Position numbers and translations under genes: made by a program. From CAZWSC01 sp964636385 (GTDB taxonomy: Bacteria; Eisenbacteria; RBG-16-71-46; CAIMUX01), in assembly GCA_964636385.1 (NCBI GenBank), contig CAZWSC010000013.1, forward strand, positions 1 through 25,257: DNA of 25,257 nt, written 5' to 3'. Under the pieces are notes generated by a model, which ran no database searches, had not been told where the DNA came from, and saw only the letters and a program-made list of their open reading frames with translations. This document shows positions 1 through 7,414 of the stretch, piece after piece (position 1 is the first letter of the stretch; every line of letters starts with the position of its first letter).

Positions 1-306
1 GAGGGCCCCCATGGACGCGGCCTGTCCCATGCAGATGGTGGCCACGTCGGGCTTGATGAACTCCATCGTGTCGTAAATGGCCAGGCCCGCCGACACGACA
101 CCGCCCGGAGAGTGGATATAGAGGCTGATGTCGCGGTCCGGATCCTCCGCTTCGAGGAAGAGAAGCTGCGCGATGACCAGGTTGGCCACCATGTCATCGA
201 TCGGCGATCCTATGAAGATGATCCGGTCCCGCAGAAGCCTTGAGAAGATGTCGTAGGCCCGCTCACCGCGACCGGTCTGCTCGACGACAAAGGGTACGAG
301 TGACAT
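1..306 (-). CDS. clpP: ATP-dependent Clp protease proteolytic subunit ClpP (5' part; runs off window)
   Basis: This is the first 102 codons of ClpP, the serine-protease subunit whose tetradecamer pairs with ClpX or ClpA to degrade unfolded or tagged cytoplasmic proteins. The translated start, MSLVPFVVEQTGRGERAYDI, is the family N-terminus. It is followed by IFIGSPIDD, YIHSPGG and the nucleophile motif GQAASMGA with Ser98. The catalytic His and Asp lie beyond the window edge. The ATG (304-306) follows a strong AGGAGG at 318-323 with an 11-nt spacer. It lies 141 nt downstream of tig on the same strand, the usual tig-clpP(-clpX) order. The tig-clpP gap holds alternating G5/C5 blocks that could form competing hairpins (see findings). 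Identity is certain; only the 3' end is missing. Confidence 0.97.
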   Translation of the reverse strand, partial: MSLVPFVVEQTGRGERAYDIFSRLLRDRIIFIGSPIDDMVANLVIAQLLFLEAEDPDRDISLYIHSPGGVVSAGLAIYDTMEFIKPDVATICMGQAASMGAL

Positions 307-374
307 GCTCCCTGCAACCTCCTGTGGACCGGGCCGCCCGGCGGCGCCCGTTCCGTCAGCTCCCATGATCACGA

Positions 375-454
375 GGCCATCACAAAGGCTTGTGGCCGAT
401 CCCCCGCCGTCTCTCCGTATCCGGCTGCGGGGGACAAGGCCCCCTGATCAGGGG
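375..454 (-). promoter_or_regulatory. structured tig-clpP leader with competing inverted repeats
   Basis: Between the tig stop and clpP, the plus strand carries complementary blocks in series: C5G at 401-406, CG5 at 428-433, C5 at 440-444 and G4 at 451-454. The 14-nt perfect palindrome CCCCTGATCAGGGG (441-454) contains the tig stop codon. A separate hairpin can form at 375-397 (GGCC and ACAA arms with a 3-nt bulge). Because the blocks at 429-433 and 440-444 can each pair two ways, the folds are mutually exclusive. There is no U-run, so this is not a clean intrinsic terminator. A regulatory role is inference. Confidence 0.3.
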
Positions 455-1749
455 ATTATAATGTTCGGCTTCTGTTCCGGCTGACGCGCCGCCGGCTCCT
501 TGACCCGGTTCACCGTGGCGCGCTTGAGGAGATGGTTCAGGACCTTCCGCTCCCAGATGTCATGCATGACCTGGTCCAGCTTCTCCTCCTTCTCCAGCTT
601 TCGGCGGATCGCCTCGGGCTCCACACCAGGCTGGGCCAGGGACCTGAGCTCCTCATTGAGCTCTTCCTCGGACAGCTCCAGCCTCTCCTGCACCGAGAGC
701 GAGTCCAGGAGGATCTCCCTCCTGCGGAGCCGCTCCACAAGCGGAGTGTAAGCCGTGCGGAACTCCGCCTCGTCCACGCCAGGGTTCTGTTCCCTGGCCC
801 TCTCAAGGGCACGGTCCAGGCTCCTTTCGACCATCTCAGGGGGCAGATCCACGGGATTCAGCTCGATCAGCCTGTCGACCGCCGTCTCCTCGGTCCTGCG
901 CCTCGCCCTCAGCCGCTCCTCCGCCTCCAGGCGCAACCGGATACGGGATCGAAGGGCTTCGAGACTCTCAGTCCCGTCAATGCTGCCTGCGAAGTCATCG
1001 TCCAGATCGGGCAGCTTCTTCTCCAGTATTTCAGCCACGTGCAGCTTGTAGTGCCGCTGCTTTCCGGCGAGCTCCCTGTCCTGGAAGTCATCGGGATAGT
1101 TGACGTGGATGACCCTGGTGTCGCCTGCCTGGAGCCCCAGCGAGACCTCGCGGAACTCCGGCAGCAGATTGGCCCCTCCGGCCTCCATCCTGACTGTCTG
1201 CTTCTTCGCCCTCGGCAGCCTGTTGCCGTTCAGATCCACCGCCTGAACGGTCATGTTCACGATGTCACCCGCTTCGGAAGGCCGTGCCTGGGGCAGAAAC
1301 TCCGCGGACCTCTCGCGCAACCCCTGGAGGAACTCCTCGACGGTATCGTCACCCACCTCCTGCAGGACCTCGTCCACCTCGATGGAGTCGAGTCCCTTCA
1401 CCTCGATCCTGGGCCAGATCTCGACGACTGCGGTGAATGTCAGCGGCTCTCCCGGGCGGAATCTCAGATCCCTGATGCTGGGGCTGGAAGCGAGCTGGAG
1501 CCCGTGCTCCCTGACCGCCTCGTCCGTGGCCCTTGGCAGGATCTCGTTCAGCACGTCCGATTCCAGGTTGCCCCTGAAGTTGGCCGCGACAAGGTCGCTG
1601 GGAACCTTCCCCGGGCGGAAACCGGGAAGCGCCGCCTTGCGCTGGTAACGGGCAATGGCCCGGTCCATCACCCTCTCGACCTCATCAGCCTCCACGGTGA
1701 TCGTGAGCGACTTCCTCCACGGACCCACATCTTCCAGTGTCGATTTCAC
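448..1749 (-). CDS. tig: trigger factor, ribosome-associated chaperone and peptidyl-prolyl isomerase
   Basis: Trigger factor binds ribosomal protein L23 at the exit tunnel and shields nascent chains in the cytoplasm. The product is 433 residues, almost exactly the family length (E. coli 432). The N-terminal ribosome-binding domain carries the signature loop GFRPGKVP at residues 43-50. An FKBP-type PPIase domain follows at about 161-241 (GDIVNMTVQAVD to HYKLHVAEI), then a charged helical C-terminal chaperone domain. I chose the GTG at 1747-1749 because a GGAGGA lies 5 nt upstream and the protein then aligns from its first residues. The frame stays open further upstream, but that extension would be translated out of the tRNA gene. 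The tRNA-Leu lies 63 nt upstream on the same strand and probably shares its promoter. The stop is TGA at 448-450, inside a perfect palindrome. Confidence 0.96.
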   Translation of the reverse strand: MKSTLEDVGPWRKSLTITVEADEVERVMDRAIARYQRKAALPGFRPGKVPSDLVAANFRGNLESDVLNEILPRATDEAVREHGLQLASSPSIRDLRFRPGEPLTFTAVVEIWPRIEVKGLDSIEVDEVLQEVGDDTVEEFLQGLRERSAEFLPQARPSEAGDIVNMTVQAVDLNGNRLPRAKKQTVRMEAGGANLLPEFREVSLGLQAGDTRVIHVNYPDDFQDRELAGKQRHYKLHVAEILEKKLPDLDDDFAGSIDGTESLEALRSRIRLRLEAEERLRARRRTEETAVDRLIELNPVDLPPEMVERSLDRALERAREQNPGVDEAEFRTAYTPLVERLRRREILLDSLSVQERLELSEEELNEELRSLAQPGVEPEAIRRKLEKEEKLDQVMHDIWERKVLNHLLKRATVNRVKEPAARQPEQKPNIIIP

Positions 1750-1812
1750 GCCATTCCTCCGGCCCGTCCGCCCGGCGGGAGCGCTGTGGGCGACATCGGG
1801 ACATCGTGTCTT

Positions 1813-1894
1813 TGCGAGAGGGGGGACTCGAACCCCCACGAGTTGCCTCACTGGATCCTAAGTCCAGCGCGTCTACCAGTTCCGCCACTCCCGC
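1813..1894 (-). tRNA. tRNA-Leu (anticodon UAG)
   Basis: On the minus strand the sequence folds as a class II tRNA. The 7-bp acceptor stem is GCGGGAG with CTCTCGC (one G-U pair). The D-arm contains GGTAGACGC. The anticodon stem CTGGA/TCCAG encloses loop CTTAGGA, giving anticodon TAG (plus positions 1858-1860), which reads CUA/CUN leucine codons. A long variable arm, GAG-GCAA-CTC, is typical of leucine and serine tRNAs. The T-arm is GGGGG-TTCGAGT-CCCCC. The discriminator base is A, as required for Leu. The 3' CCA is not encoded (AAG follows), so CCA must be added enzymatically. It lies between its promoter and tig. Confidence 0.95.
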
Positions 1895-1933
1895 ATCTGC
1901 GGCGGGTTGCGCGCCAAAGGGCGCGGATCCGGG

Positions 1934-1962
1934 AGTATAGGGGCGAATCGCCGGCGGGGCAA
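1934..1962 (-). promoter_or_regulatory. sigma70-type promoter for tRNA-Leu and tig
   Basis: The minus strand has a -35 TTGCCC (1962-1957), a 17-nt spacer and a -10 TATACT (1939-1934; five of six matches to TATAAT). The predicted transcription start is near 1927, about 33 nt before the tRNA 5' end. It lies just downstream of the terminator-like hairpin at 1984-2013, as expected for a new transcription unit. No experiment supports it. Confidence 0.6.
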
Positions 1963-1983
1963 TGCCGGATGCCGGGCGCGGAA

Positions 1984-2013
1984 AGGCCGCACCCGGAGAT
2001 CCGGATGCGGCCT
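1984..2013 (-). terminator. intrinsic terminator-like hairpin after the lipoprotein gene
   Basis: Perfect 8-bp outer arms AGGCCGCA/TGCGGCCT enclose a second stem CCGGA/TCCGG, separated by one mismatch. On the minus strand the hairpin is followed by TTTCC, a short U-tract. It starts 36 nt past the lipoprotein stop at 2050-2052 and precedes the tRNA-Leu promoter, so it fits as the lipoprotein terminator. Confidence 0.55.
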
Positions 2014-2049
2014 GAAGACGGGGCGCCCCCACCGCTTGCCGACGTCGCT

Positions 2050-2532
2050 CTACTGGATCAGGATCGCGAAGATCGAAGTGGTCGATGTCTGGCCGGCGAC
2101 TACCGCCAACGGGGAGAGAGTCGGGTTGGGCCACTGAGTGCTGCCATGGACACCGAAGAAGTCTCCCACGTTGATGGTCCCACTGTTGTCCGTGTCCTTC
2201 CATACGTCGAGATAGTAGGAGCCCGGAGCAACGTTGGTGAACGTGAAGCTGACCTAGAACTCGGTTCCCTGTGCAGTCGTGCTGCGCAGCACGCGATCGT
2301 TGTTCCAGTCATCGAAGTTGGCGTAGATCGCAACACGGGCGTTGCGCAGGTCGCCGCTCATGCCAGCCATCAGCTGAACGGTGCCCATAATCGTGCCGTC
2401 TGTTGGCGTAGGATCCGGCTGGGCCGGCGGTAACGAATCCTTGTCGTCGCTGCTGCACCCGACGATCAGCGGAAGCCCCACCATCAGAACCAGGGCAACA
2501 GCCCACCATTTCCTGCTGTTCAGCCATACCAT
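2050..2532 (-). pseudogene. lipoprotein with an EF-hand-like loop, interrupted by an in-frame TAG
   Basis: The reading frame starts at ATG 2530-2532 with GGAGGAG at 2541-2547 (8-nt spacer). Residues 7-26 are a lipoprotein signal: basic RK, a hydrophobic stretch, then lipobox LIVGC with Cys26. The mature part begins with an Asp/Pro/Thr-rich linker. At codon 93 (2254-2256) there is a TAG. The same frame then continues without another stop for 67 codons to TAG at 2050-2052. The downstream part reads VSFTFTNVAPGSYYLDVWKD, then a canonical EF-hand calcium loop DTDNSGTINVGD (residues 113-124). Both halves look like one small extracytoplasmic domain family, so the TAG splits a single ancestral gene. 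Other genes here end normally in TAG, which argues against codon reassignment. It may be a recent nonsense mutation, a sequence error or a suppressed stop. I do not recognise a specific function. Confidence 0.72.
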
Positions 2533-2903
2533 TGCCGTAACTCCTCCTTCGCCCTGGTCCCGTCTTCTGATGCCGGTCAGGACATCGTTGACAAACCGGG
2601 CCAAGCGCCGTTCTCACGGCATAAAGTCGGGATCCGAAAGCTACGGAATCCGGTTATCCGTTAACCAGTCCCTGAAACCGGAGGAGTTTGCCCCTCGGCA
2701 GCCATGAGTGTCAACGCAATTAGCGCATCATGAATGCCTGCGCGCGACTCGCTCTTCCGGAGACGCCATCATTATCAGAGCAGCCCCCCGCCCCCTCTTC
2801 CCCTGCTGCTTTCGGCAGCCGGCGTGGTAGTCTTCAGTCCCGTGTGGCATGTTTCGATCGGTATGGCCGTACCGGCACCGGACGATGTGGAGGAGACCCG
2901 CAG
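2533..2903. other. 371-bp intergenic region between the divergent lipoprotein gene and mce
   Basis: I see no convincing gene. The plus frame that runs into mce is open from 2730, but its first 58 residues (Pro/Ser/Arg-rich) lack a ribosome-binding site and do not resemble the epimerase family. The region holds the lipoprotein ribosome-binding site (2541-2547, minus), a consensus TTGACA on the minus strand (2714-2709) with no matching -10, and a possible extended -10 for mce (2825-2833). I see no cobalamin riboswitch-like structure. Confidence 0.6.
2825..2833 (+). promoter_or_regulatory. possible extended -10 element for the mce-mutA-mutB-meaB unit
   Basis: The plus strand reads TG-G-TAGTCT, an extended -10 shape matching the TANNCT form seen at other candidate promoters here. 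There is no good -35 at 17-18 nt. Transcription would start near 2840, giving a leader of about 64 nt. Weak evidence. Confidence 0.3.
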
Positions 2904-3314
2904 ATGATCAGAAGGATCGACCACCTTGGAATCGCGGTACTGGACCCGCAGGCGGGCCTGGCGATCTTCCGGGACGCCATCGGCCTCAGGCTCGAACAGG
3001 TCGAGGACATCCCCAGCCAGAAGCTGCGCTCGTACCACCTGCGCGTCGGTGAATCCTCCCTGGAGCTGCTCTTCCCTACCGATCCCGGGTCCACAGTGGC
3101 GAAGTTCCTCGAGAAGAAGGGGCCGGGTATCCACCACCTCTCCCTGGAGGTGGACGACATCGAGGCGGAGCGGGATCGCATGGCCGCTGCCGGTCTCGAG
3201 CCGCTCTCGCCTGAGCCGTTCACGGGCGCGGGCGGGAAGAGGGTGCTCTTCTTCCATCCCCGCACGACAGGCGGAGTGCTGCTGGAGATATGCCAGCCGG
3301 GGACAGAGGACTGA
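2904..3314 (+). CDS. mce: methylmalonyl-CoA epimerase
   Basis: The product (136 residues) converts (2S)- to (2R)-methylmalonyl-CoA, the step between propionyl-CoA carboxylase and the B12 mutase. It is a vicinal-oxygen-chelate (glyoxalase) fold with two beta-alpha repeats. The first begins IDHLGIAV with metal ligand His7. The second begins GIHHLSLEV (residues 75-83), where His78 is the expected ligand. The C-terminal strand GGVLLEIC supplies Glu128. The length matches bacterial epimerases. I chose ATG 2904-2906 because GGAGGAG (2889-2895) lies 8 nt upstream and the protein then starts exactly at the conserved strand. It is first in a cassette with both mutase subunits and MeaB, which makes the substrate assignment firm rather than a generic glyoxalase call. 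Confidence 0.95.
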   Translation: MIRRIDHLGIAVLDPQAGLAIFRDAIGLRLEQVEDIPSQKLRSYHLRVGESSLELLFPTDPGSTVAKFLEKKGPGIHHLSLEVDDIEAERDRMAAAGLEPLSPEPFTGAGGKRVLFFHPRTTGGVLLEICQPGTED

Positions 3315-3347
3315 TCCGCCCCGGGATCAACCGATGCTGCAACTCCT

Positions 3348-3389
3348 CGAACACAGGATCGCGAACACAGGGTCGCAAACACAGGATCT
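3348..3389 (+). repeat. three 14-bp tandem repeats abutting the mutA start
   Basis: Three consecutive 14-nt units begin at 3348, 3362 and 3376, with the form CRAACACAGGRTCK. Units 1 and 2 differ at one position and unit 3 differs slightly more. A truncated fourth copy (CGACAC) runs directly into the mutA ATG at 3396. Each unit carries AGGA or AGGG, so the array supplies several Shine-Dalgarno-like sites. The last, AGGA (3383-3386), lies 9 nt from the start codon and is probably the one used. Confidence 0.85.
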
Positions 3390-3395
3390 CGACAC

Positions 3396-5228
3396 ATGAA
3401 GCCCAACGAATCATCCCCGAAGACCGCCGACACGACCGACAGGGGCGAACCACTCCTGGCCGGGTTCCCCCCTGTCCCGCACGAAGCCTGGCACGAGGAG
3501 GTTCTCCGCATCCTAAAGGGGGCGCCCTTCGAGGAGCGGATGCTTACCCCGACCCCGGAGGGGATCACGCTCAGGCCGATCTACACGAAAGACGACATCG
3601 GGGACCTCTCGGCATTCCGCACCATGCCCGGCGATCCGCCCTTCCTGCGCGGCACGCGACCTGCCCGGCCGCGCACCGAGCCATGGTGGGTCAGCCAGGA
3701 GCTGCCTTACCCCACGCACGAGGAGTTCGGCCAGGCTGTTCGCCATGATCTGACGCGCGGCCAGACCGCCGTCAACCTGCTGCTCGACCGGGCGGCGCAG
3801 GCCGGCCTCGATCCCGACCAGGCCGATCCAGCCGACGTCGGAGCCGGCGGGACATCGATCGCGTCGGTTATCGGCCTCGGAAGCGCGCTGGAGGATGTCG
3901 ACCTCGGGAAGACGCCGATCCTGATGCAGCCTGGTTCGGCAGCCCTGCCGGCCGCCGCCCTTCTCGTGGCACTCATGCGCAGCCGCGGGGAGGACGTGTC
4001 GAATCTGCGCGGGTCGATCGGCATGGACCCACTCTGCGGGCTGGTACAGCTCGGCTCCCTTCCCGTATCGCTCGACCGCGCCTACCGTGAGCTGGCCTGC
4101 CTGACAGCCTGGGCCGGGGATTTCGCCCCCCGGGTCCTGACCCTCGCCGCCTACGGGTTCCCCTACCACGAGGCGGGCGGAAGCGCGGCGCAGGAACTAG
4201 GCTTCACGCTGGCTGCGGCGGCCGAGCACATGCGCAGGCTGGAGGCGGAGGGGGTCGACCCGGAGATCTCGGCCCCGCGGATTCTCTTCGGCTTCTCCGC
4301 AGGGCCGCACTTCTTCATGGAGATCGCCAAACTCCGTGCCGCCCGGCTCGCGTGGGCGCGGCTTGTACAGGCCTGCGGTCTGCCTGACGATGCCGGGCGG
4401 ATGTTTATGCACGTCAGGACCTCCGGCTACGCCCAGTCGGCGGTCGATGTGCACACCAATATTCTGCGGGGCACCACGCAGGCCTTCGCCGCGATCCTGG
4501 GGGGATGCGACAGCCTTCACGTCGAGCCGTTCGACAGGCCGTGCGGCCTCCCCGACGATCTGTCGCGCAGGCTGGCGCGCAACACGCAGATCGTCCTCCG
4601 GGAGGAGAGCCACCTGGATGCAGTCATCGATCCAGCAGGCGGATCCTGGTTCGTGGAGAGGCTATCGCATGACCTCGCCGCCGAGGCCTGGAAGATCTTC
4701 CAGCGGGTTGAGGAGTCCGGGGGCCTCCCCCGCGCCCTGGAAGGGGGATGGCCGCAGGCATCCGTGGAGGATGTCGCGGCGGAAAGGGAGAAGGATCTCG
4801 CCTCCGGCAGGCAGGTCATGGTCGGTGTGAACCGGTACCAGGCGCAGGACGATAGGCCCCGCGCCCTCAGGTTCCCCGACCACGTTGCGCTGCACGTGGA
4901 GCGATCATTGCGCCTCGCACAACTGCGCAGGCAGGGCGGGCACGGGGAGAGCGCCGCCGTGCTTTCGACACTCTCCGGGATCCTCGGATCCACACCGGAC
5001 AACCTCTTCGAGACTGTCGTTGCAGCGGCGCTGGAGGGCGCAACGATCGGGGAGTTCACCAGCGCGCTGCGGCAGGGCGACGACACTCCCCCTGTGGTCA
5101 CACCGTTGCATCCGCGCCTGGCATCCATGGCCTGCGAAACCCTGCGGTGTGATGCCCCGGGCGATCTGCCGGCCGCGGCCACGGGCCCGGGCCAGACTCA
5201 ACCGCCGGCCACGGAGGAGCGATCATGA
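3396..5228 (+). CDS. mutA: methylmalonyl-CoA mutase small (beta) subunit, lacking the B12-binding domain
   Basis: This is the 610-residue non-catalytic partner of MutB in the heterodimeric mutase. It follows the mutase TIM-barrel plan: N-terminal VPHEAWHEEVLRILKG, the region LRPIYTKDDI with PPFLRGTRP, GFSAGPHFFMEIAKLRAARLAW, VRTSGYAQSAVDVHTNILRGTTQAF, and PAGGSWFVERLSHDLA with VGVNRY. MutB carries its DxHxxG B12 domain after about residue 600. This protein instead ends in the linker (LHPRLASMACETLR) and a Pro/Thr/Ala-rich tail, with no flavodoxin-like domain. P. shermanii MutA keeps a degenerate one. The start follows the 14-bp repeat array. Its stop overlaps the mutB start (ATGA), implying translational coupling and balanced subunits. 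The role is presumably structural; catalysis lies in MutB. Confidence 0.93.
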   Translation: MKPNESSPKTADTTDRGEPLLAGFPPVPHEAWHEEVLRILKGAPFEERMLTPTPEGITLRPIYTKDDIGDLSAFRTMPGDPPFLRGTRPARPRTEPWWVSQELPYPTHEEFGQAVRHDLTRGQTAVNLLLDRAAQAGLDPDQADPADVGAGGTSIASVIGLGSALEDVDLGKTPILMQPGSAALPAAALLVALMRSRGEDVSNLRGSIGMDPLCGLVQLGSLPVSLDRAYRELACLTAWAGDFAPRVLTLAAYGFPYHEAGGSAAQELGFTLAAAAEHMRRLEAEGVDPEISAPRILFGFSAGPHFFMEIAKLRAARLAWARLVQACGLPDDAGRMFMHVRTSGYAQSAVDVHTNILRGTTQAFAAILGGCDSLHVEPFDRPCGLPDDLSRRLARNTQIVLREESHLDAVIDPAGGSWFVERLSHDLAAEAWKIFQRVEESGGLPRALEGGWPQASVEDVAAEREKDLASGRQVMVGVNRYQAQDDRPRALRFPDHVALHVERSLRLAQLRRQGGHGESAAVLSTLSGILGSTPDNLFETVVAAALEGATIGEFTSALRQGDDTPPVVTPLHPRLASMACETLRCDAPGDLPAAATGPGQTQPPATEERS

Positions 5229-7414
5229 GAAGCCGCATGCCCGACTTCACGAAGGTCCCCTTCGAGCACCCATGGCCGGCCGGATCGTACCGGGATTGGC
5301 GCAGGCGCGCGGAGGATGCGGCGGGTCGCCCGCTCACGGACCTCGCCTGGGAGACGAACGAACAGATCGCCGTCCGTCCGCTCTACACGGAGGAGGATCT
5401 CAAAGGCCTCGAGCACCTCGGGTATACCGCCGGGATCCCGCCCTTCCTGCGCGGCCCGTACGCCACGATGTACGTCATGCGCCCCTGGACTGTGAGGCAG
5501 TATGCCGGGTTCTCGACAGCCGAGGAGTCGAACGCCTTCTACAGGCGCAACCTCGCCGCGGGGCAGATGGGGCTGTCGGTGGCATTCGACCTGGCCACGC
5601 ACCGGGGCTACGACTCGGACCATCCCCGCGTGATCGGGGATGTCGGCAAGGCGGGCGTCGCCGTGGATTCAATCCTGGACATGAATATCCTCTTCGACGG
5701 CATCCCCCTCGACCGGATGTCGGTCTCGATGACGATGAACGGCGCTGTCCTGCCCGTGATGGCCTTCTACATAGTCGCCGCACTCGAGCAGGGGGCGAAG
5801 CACGCGCAGCTGACAGGCACTATCCAGAACGACATCCTGAAGGAGTACATGGTCCGCAACACCTACATCTACCCTCCCGAACCCAGCATGCGGATCATCG
5901 GCGACATCTTCTCCTACACGGCGAAGCACATGCCGAAGTTCAACAGCATCTCCGTCTCCGGATATCACATGCAGGAGGCGGGGGCGACGGCCGACCTGGA
6001 GCTGGCTTATACACTTGCCGACGGCCTCGAATACGTCAGGACGGGCATCGCGGCGGGGCTTGCAGTGGACGACTTCGCGCCGAGGATCTCCTTCTTCTGG
6101 GGCATGGGGATGAACTTCTTCATGGAGGTGGCGAAGCTGCGGGCCGCGCGCCTGCTATGGGCGAAGCTGATCCGGTCCTTTGACTCGAAGAACGAGAAGT
6201 CGATGGCGATGCGCGCGCACTGCCAGACTTCGGGATGGTCGCTGGCGGAGCAGGATCCCTTCAACAACGCAGTGCGCACCTGTGTCGAGGCGATGGCCGG
6301 CGCGCTCGGACACACGCAGTCGCTCCACACCAACGCCCTTGACGAGGCGATCGCCCTGCCGACCGACTTCTCGGCCCGCATCGCGCGCAACACCCAGCTC
6401 CATCTGCAGGACGAGACGGGGATCTGCAAGGTGGTCGACCCGTGGGGCGGATCCTGCTACCTGGAGTGGCTCACGGATGCCCTGATGCGCAGGGCCTGGG
6501 CTCACATCCGCGAGGTGGAGTCCCTTGGCGGGATGGCGAAGGCGACCGGCACGGGGCTGCCGAAGATGCGGATCGAGGAGTCCTCGGCGCGCCGCCAGGC
6601 CAGGATCGATTCGGGGCGCGAGACGATCGTCGGGGTGAACAGGTACAGACCGGACAGGGAGGACCCGATCGAGATCCTCGAGGTGGACAACACCGAGGTC
6701 CGCCGCAGACAGGTCGCCCGCCTCGAGGAGCTGCGGAGGGACCGCGACGAAACGGCCGTACAGGGCGCCCTCGGGGCGATTACCCGGGCCGCTGAGAGCG
6801 GGGAGGGGAACCTGCTCGAGCTGTCCGTGGAGGCTGCACGCGTCAGGGCCAGCCTCGGGGAGATATCGATGGCGATGGAGAAGACATGGGGGCGCCACAG
6901 GGCCGAGATCCGGACGATCTCCGGCGTCTACTCCTCCGAGTTCGCATCCGAGGGTGAACTCGCGGCGGTGCGGGCGATGGTCGCGGAGTTCGAGGCGGCC
7001 GAGGGGCGCCGCCCCAGGATCCTCGTGGCGAAGATGGGACAGGACGGACACGACCGCGGGGGCAAGGTCGTGGCCACCGCCTTTGCGGACATGGGGTTCG
7101 ACGTGGATGTCGGCCCCCTCTTCCAGACTCCGCAGGAGACGGCTCGCCAGGCGGTCGAGAACGACGTGCACATCGTCGGGATGAGCTCCCTCGCGGCGGG
7201 GCACAAGACGCTGCTCCCGCAGCTTGCCGAGGAACTCGCAAAGCTCGGAAGGCAGGACATCCTGATCGCTGTCGGCGGTGTCATCCCCTCGCGGGATTAC
7301 GCCTACCTGCGGGAGAACGGCGCATCCGCGATCTTCGGGCCGGGCACAGTCCTCCCCCACGCCGCCCGCGTTCTGCTGCTGGAACTGAACCAGAGGCTGG
7401 GGTTCGCCGGGTAA
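5225..7414 (+). CDS. mutB: methylmalonyl-CoA mutase large (alpha) catalytic subunit
   Basis: This adenosylcobalamin enzyme interconverts (2R)-methylmalonyl-CoA and succinyl-CoA. The 729-residue product has the full family architecture. The substrate-binding TIM barrel spans about 40-560 (PPFLRGPYATMYVMRPWTVRQYAGF, then SVAFDLATHRGYDSDHP, TIQNDILKEYMVRNTYIYPP, SVSGYHMQEAGA). A C-terminal Rossmann-like B12 domain starts near 597. Its motif DGHDRGG at 607-613 places the cobalt-ligating His at 609 (610 in the P. shermanii enzyme), followed by MSSLAAGH and AVGGVIP. The ATG overlaps the mutA stop by 4 nt and has GGAGGAG at 5213-5219 (5-nt spacer). Its TAA overlaps the meaB ATG by one base. With the epimerase and MeaB beside it, it serves propionate oxidation or the reverse route to propionyl-CoA; direction cannot be told from the sequence. 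Confidence 0.97.
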   Translation: MRSRMPDFTKVPFEHPWPAGSYRDWRRRAEDAAGRPLTDLAWETNEQIAVRPLYTEEDLKGLEHLGYTAGIPPFLRGPYATMYVMRPWTVRQYAGFSTAEESNAFYRRNLAAGQMGLSVAFDLATHRGYDSDHPRVIGDVGKAGVAVDSILDMNILFDGIPLDRMSVSMTMNGAVLPVMAFYIVAALEQGAKHAQLTGTIQNDILKEYMVRNTYIYPPEPSMRIIGDIFSYTAKHMPKFNSISVSGYHMQEAGATADLELAYTLADGLEYVRTGIAAGLAVDDFAPRISFFWGMGMNFFMEVAKLRAARLLWAKLIRSFDSKNEKSMAMRAHCQTSGWSLAEQDPFNNAVRTCVEAMAGALGHTQSLHTNALDEAIALPTDFSARIARNTQLHLQDETGICKVVDPWGGSCYLEWLTDALMRRAWAHIREVESLGGMAKATGTGLPKMRIEESSARRQARIDSGRETIVGVNRYRPDREDPIEILEVDNTEVRRRQVARLEELRRDRDETAVQGALGAITRAAESGEGNLLELSVEAARVRASLGEISMAMEKTWGRHRAEIRTISGVYSSEFASEGELAAVRAMVAEFEAAEGRRPRILVAKMGQDGHDRGGKVVATAFADMGFDVDVGPLFQTPQETARQAVENDVHIVGMSSLAAGHKTLLPQLAEELAKLGRQDILIAVGGVIPSRDYAYLRENGASAIFGPGTVLPHAARVLLLELNQRLGFAG

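Noticed and set aside
532..2433. A very long plus-strand open frame (over 600 codons) opposite tig, tRNA-Leu and the lipoprotein gene
   Set aside because: It runs antisense through a certain tig and a tRNA, shows no domain and has no ribosome-binding site; high GC makes such antisense frames common.
2688..2714. Promoter from the perfect TTGACA on the minus strand at 2714-2709
   Set aside because: No acceptable -10 hexamer lies 16-18 nt downstream (GCAAAC at 17), so I do not call it.
2533..3395. Cobalamin riboswitch ahead of the mutase genes
   Set aside because: No B12-box-like conserved core or multi-stem structure is visible in the 371-bp gap, and the mce-mutA gap (81 bp) is too short.
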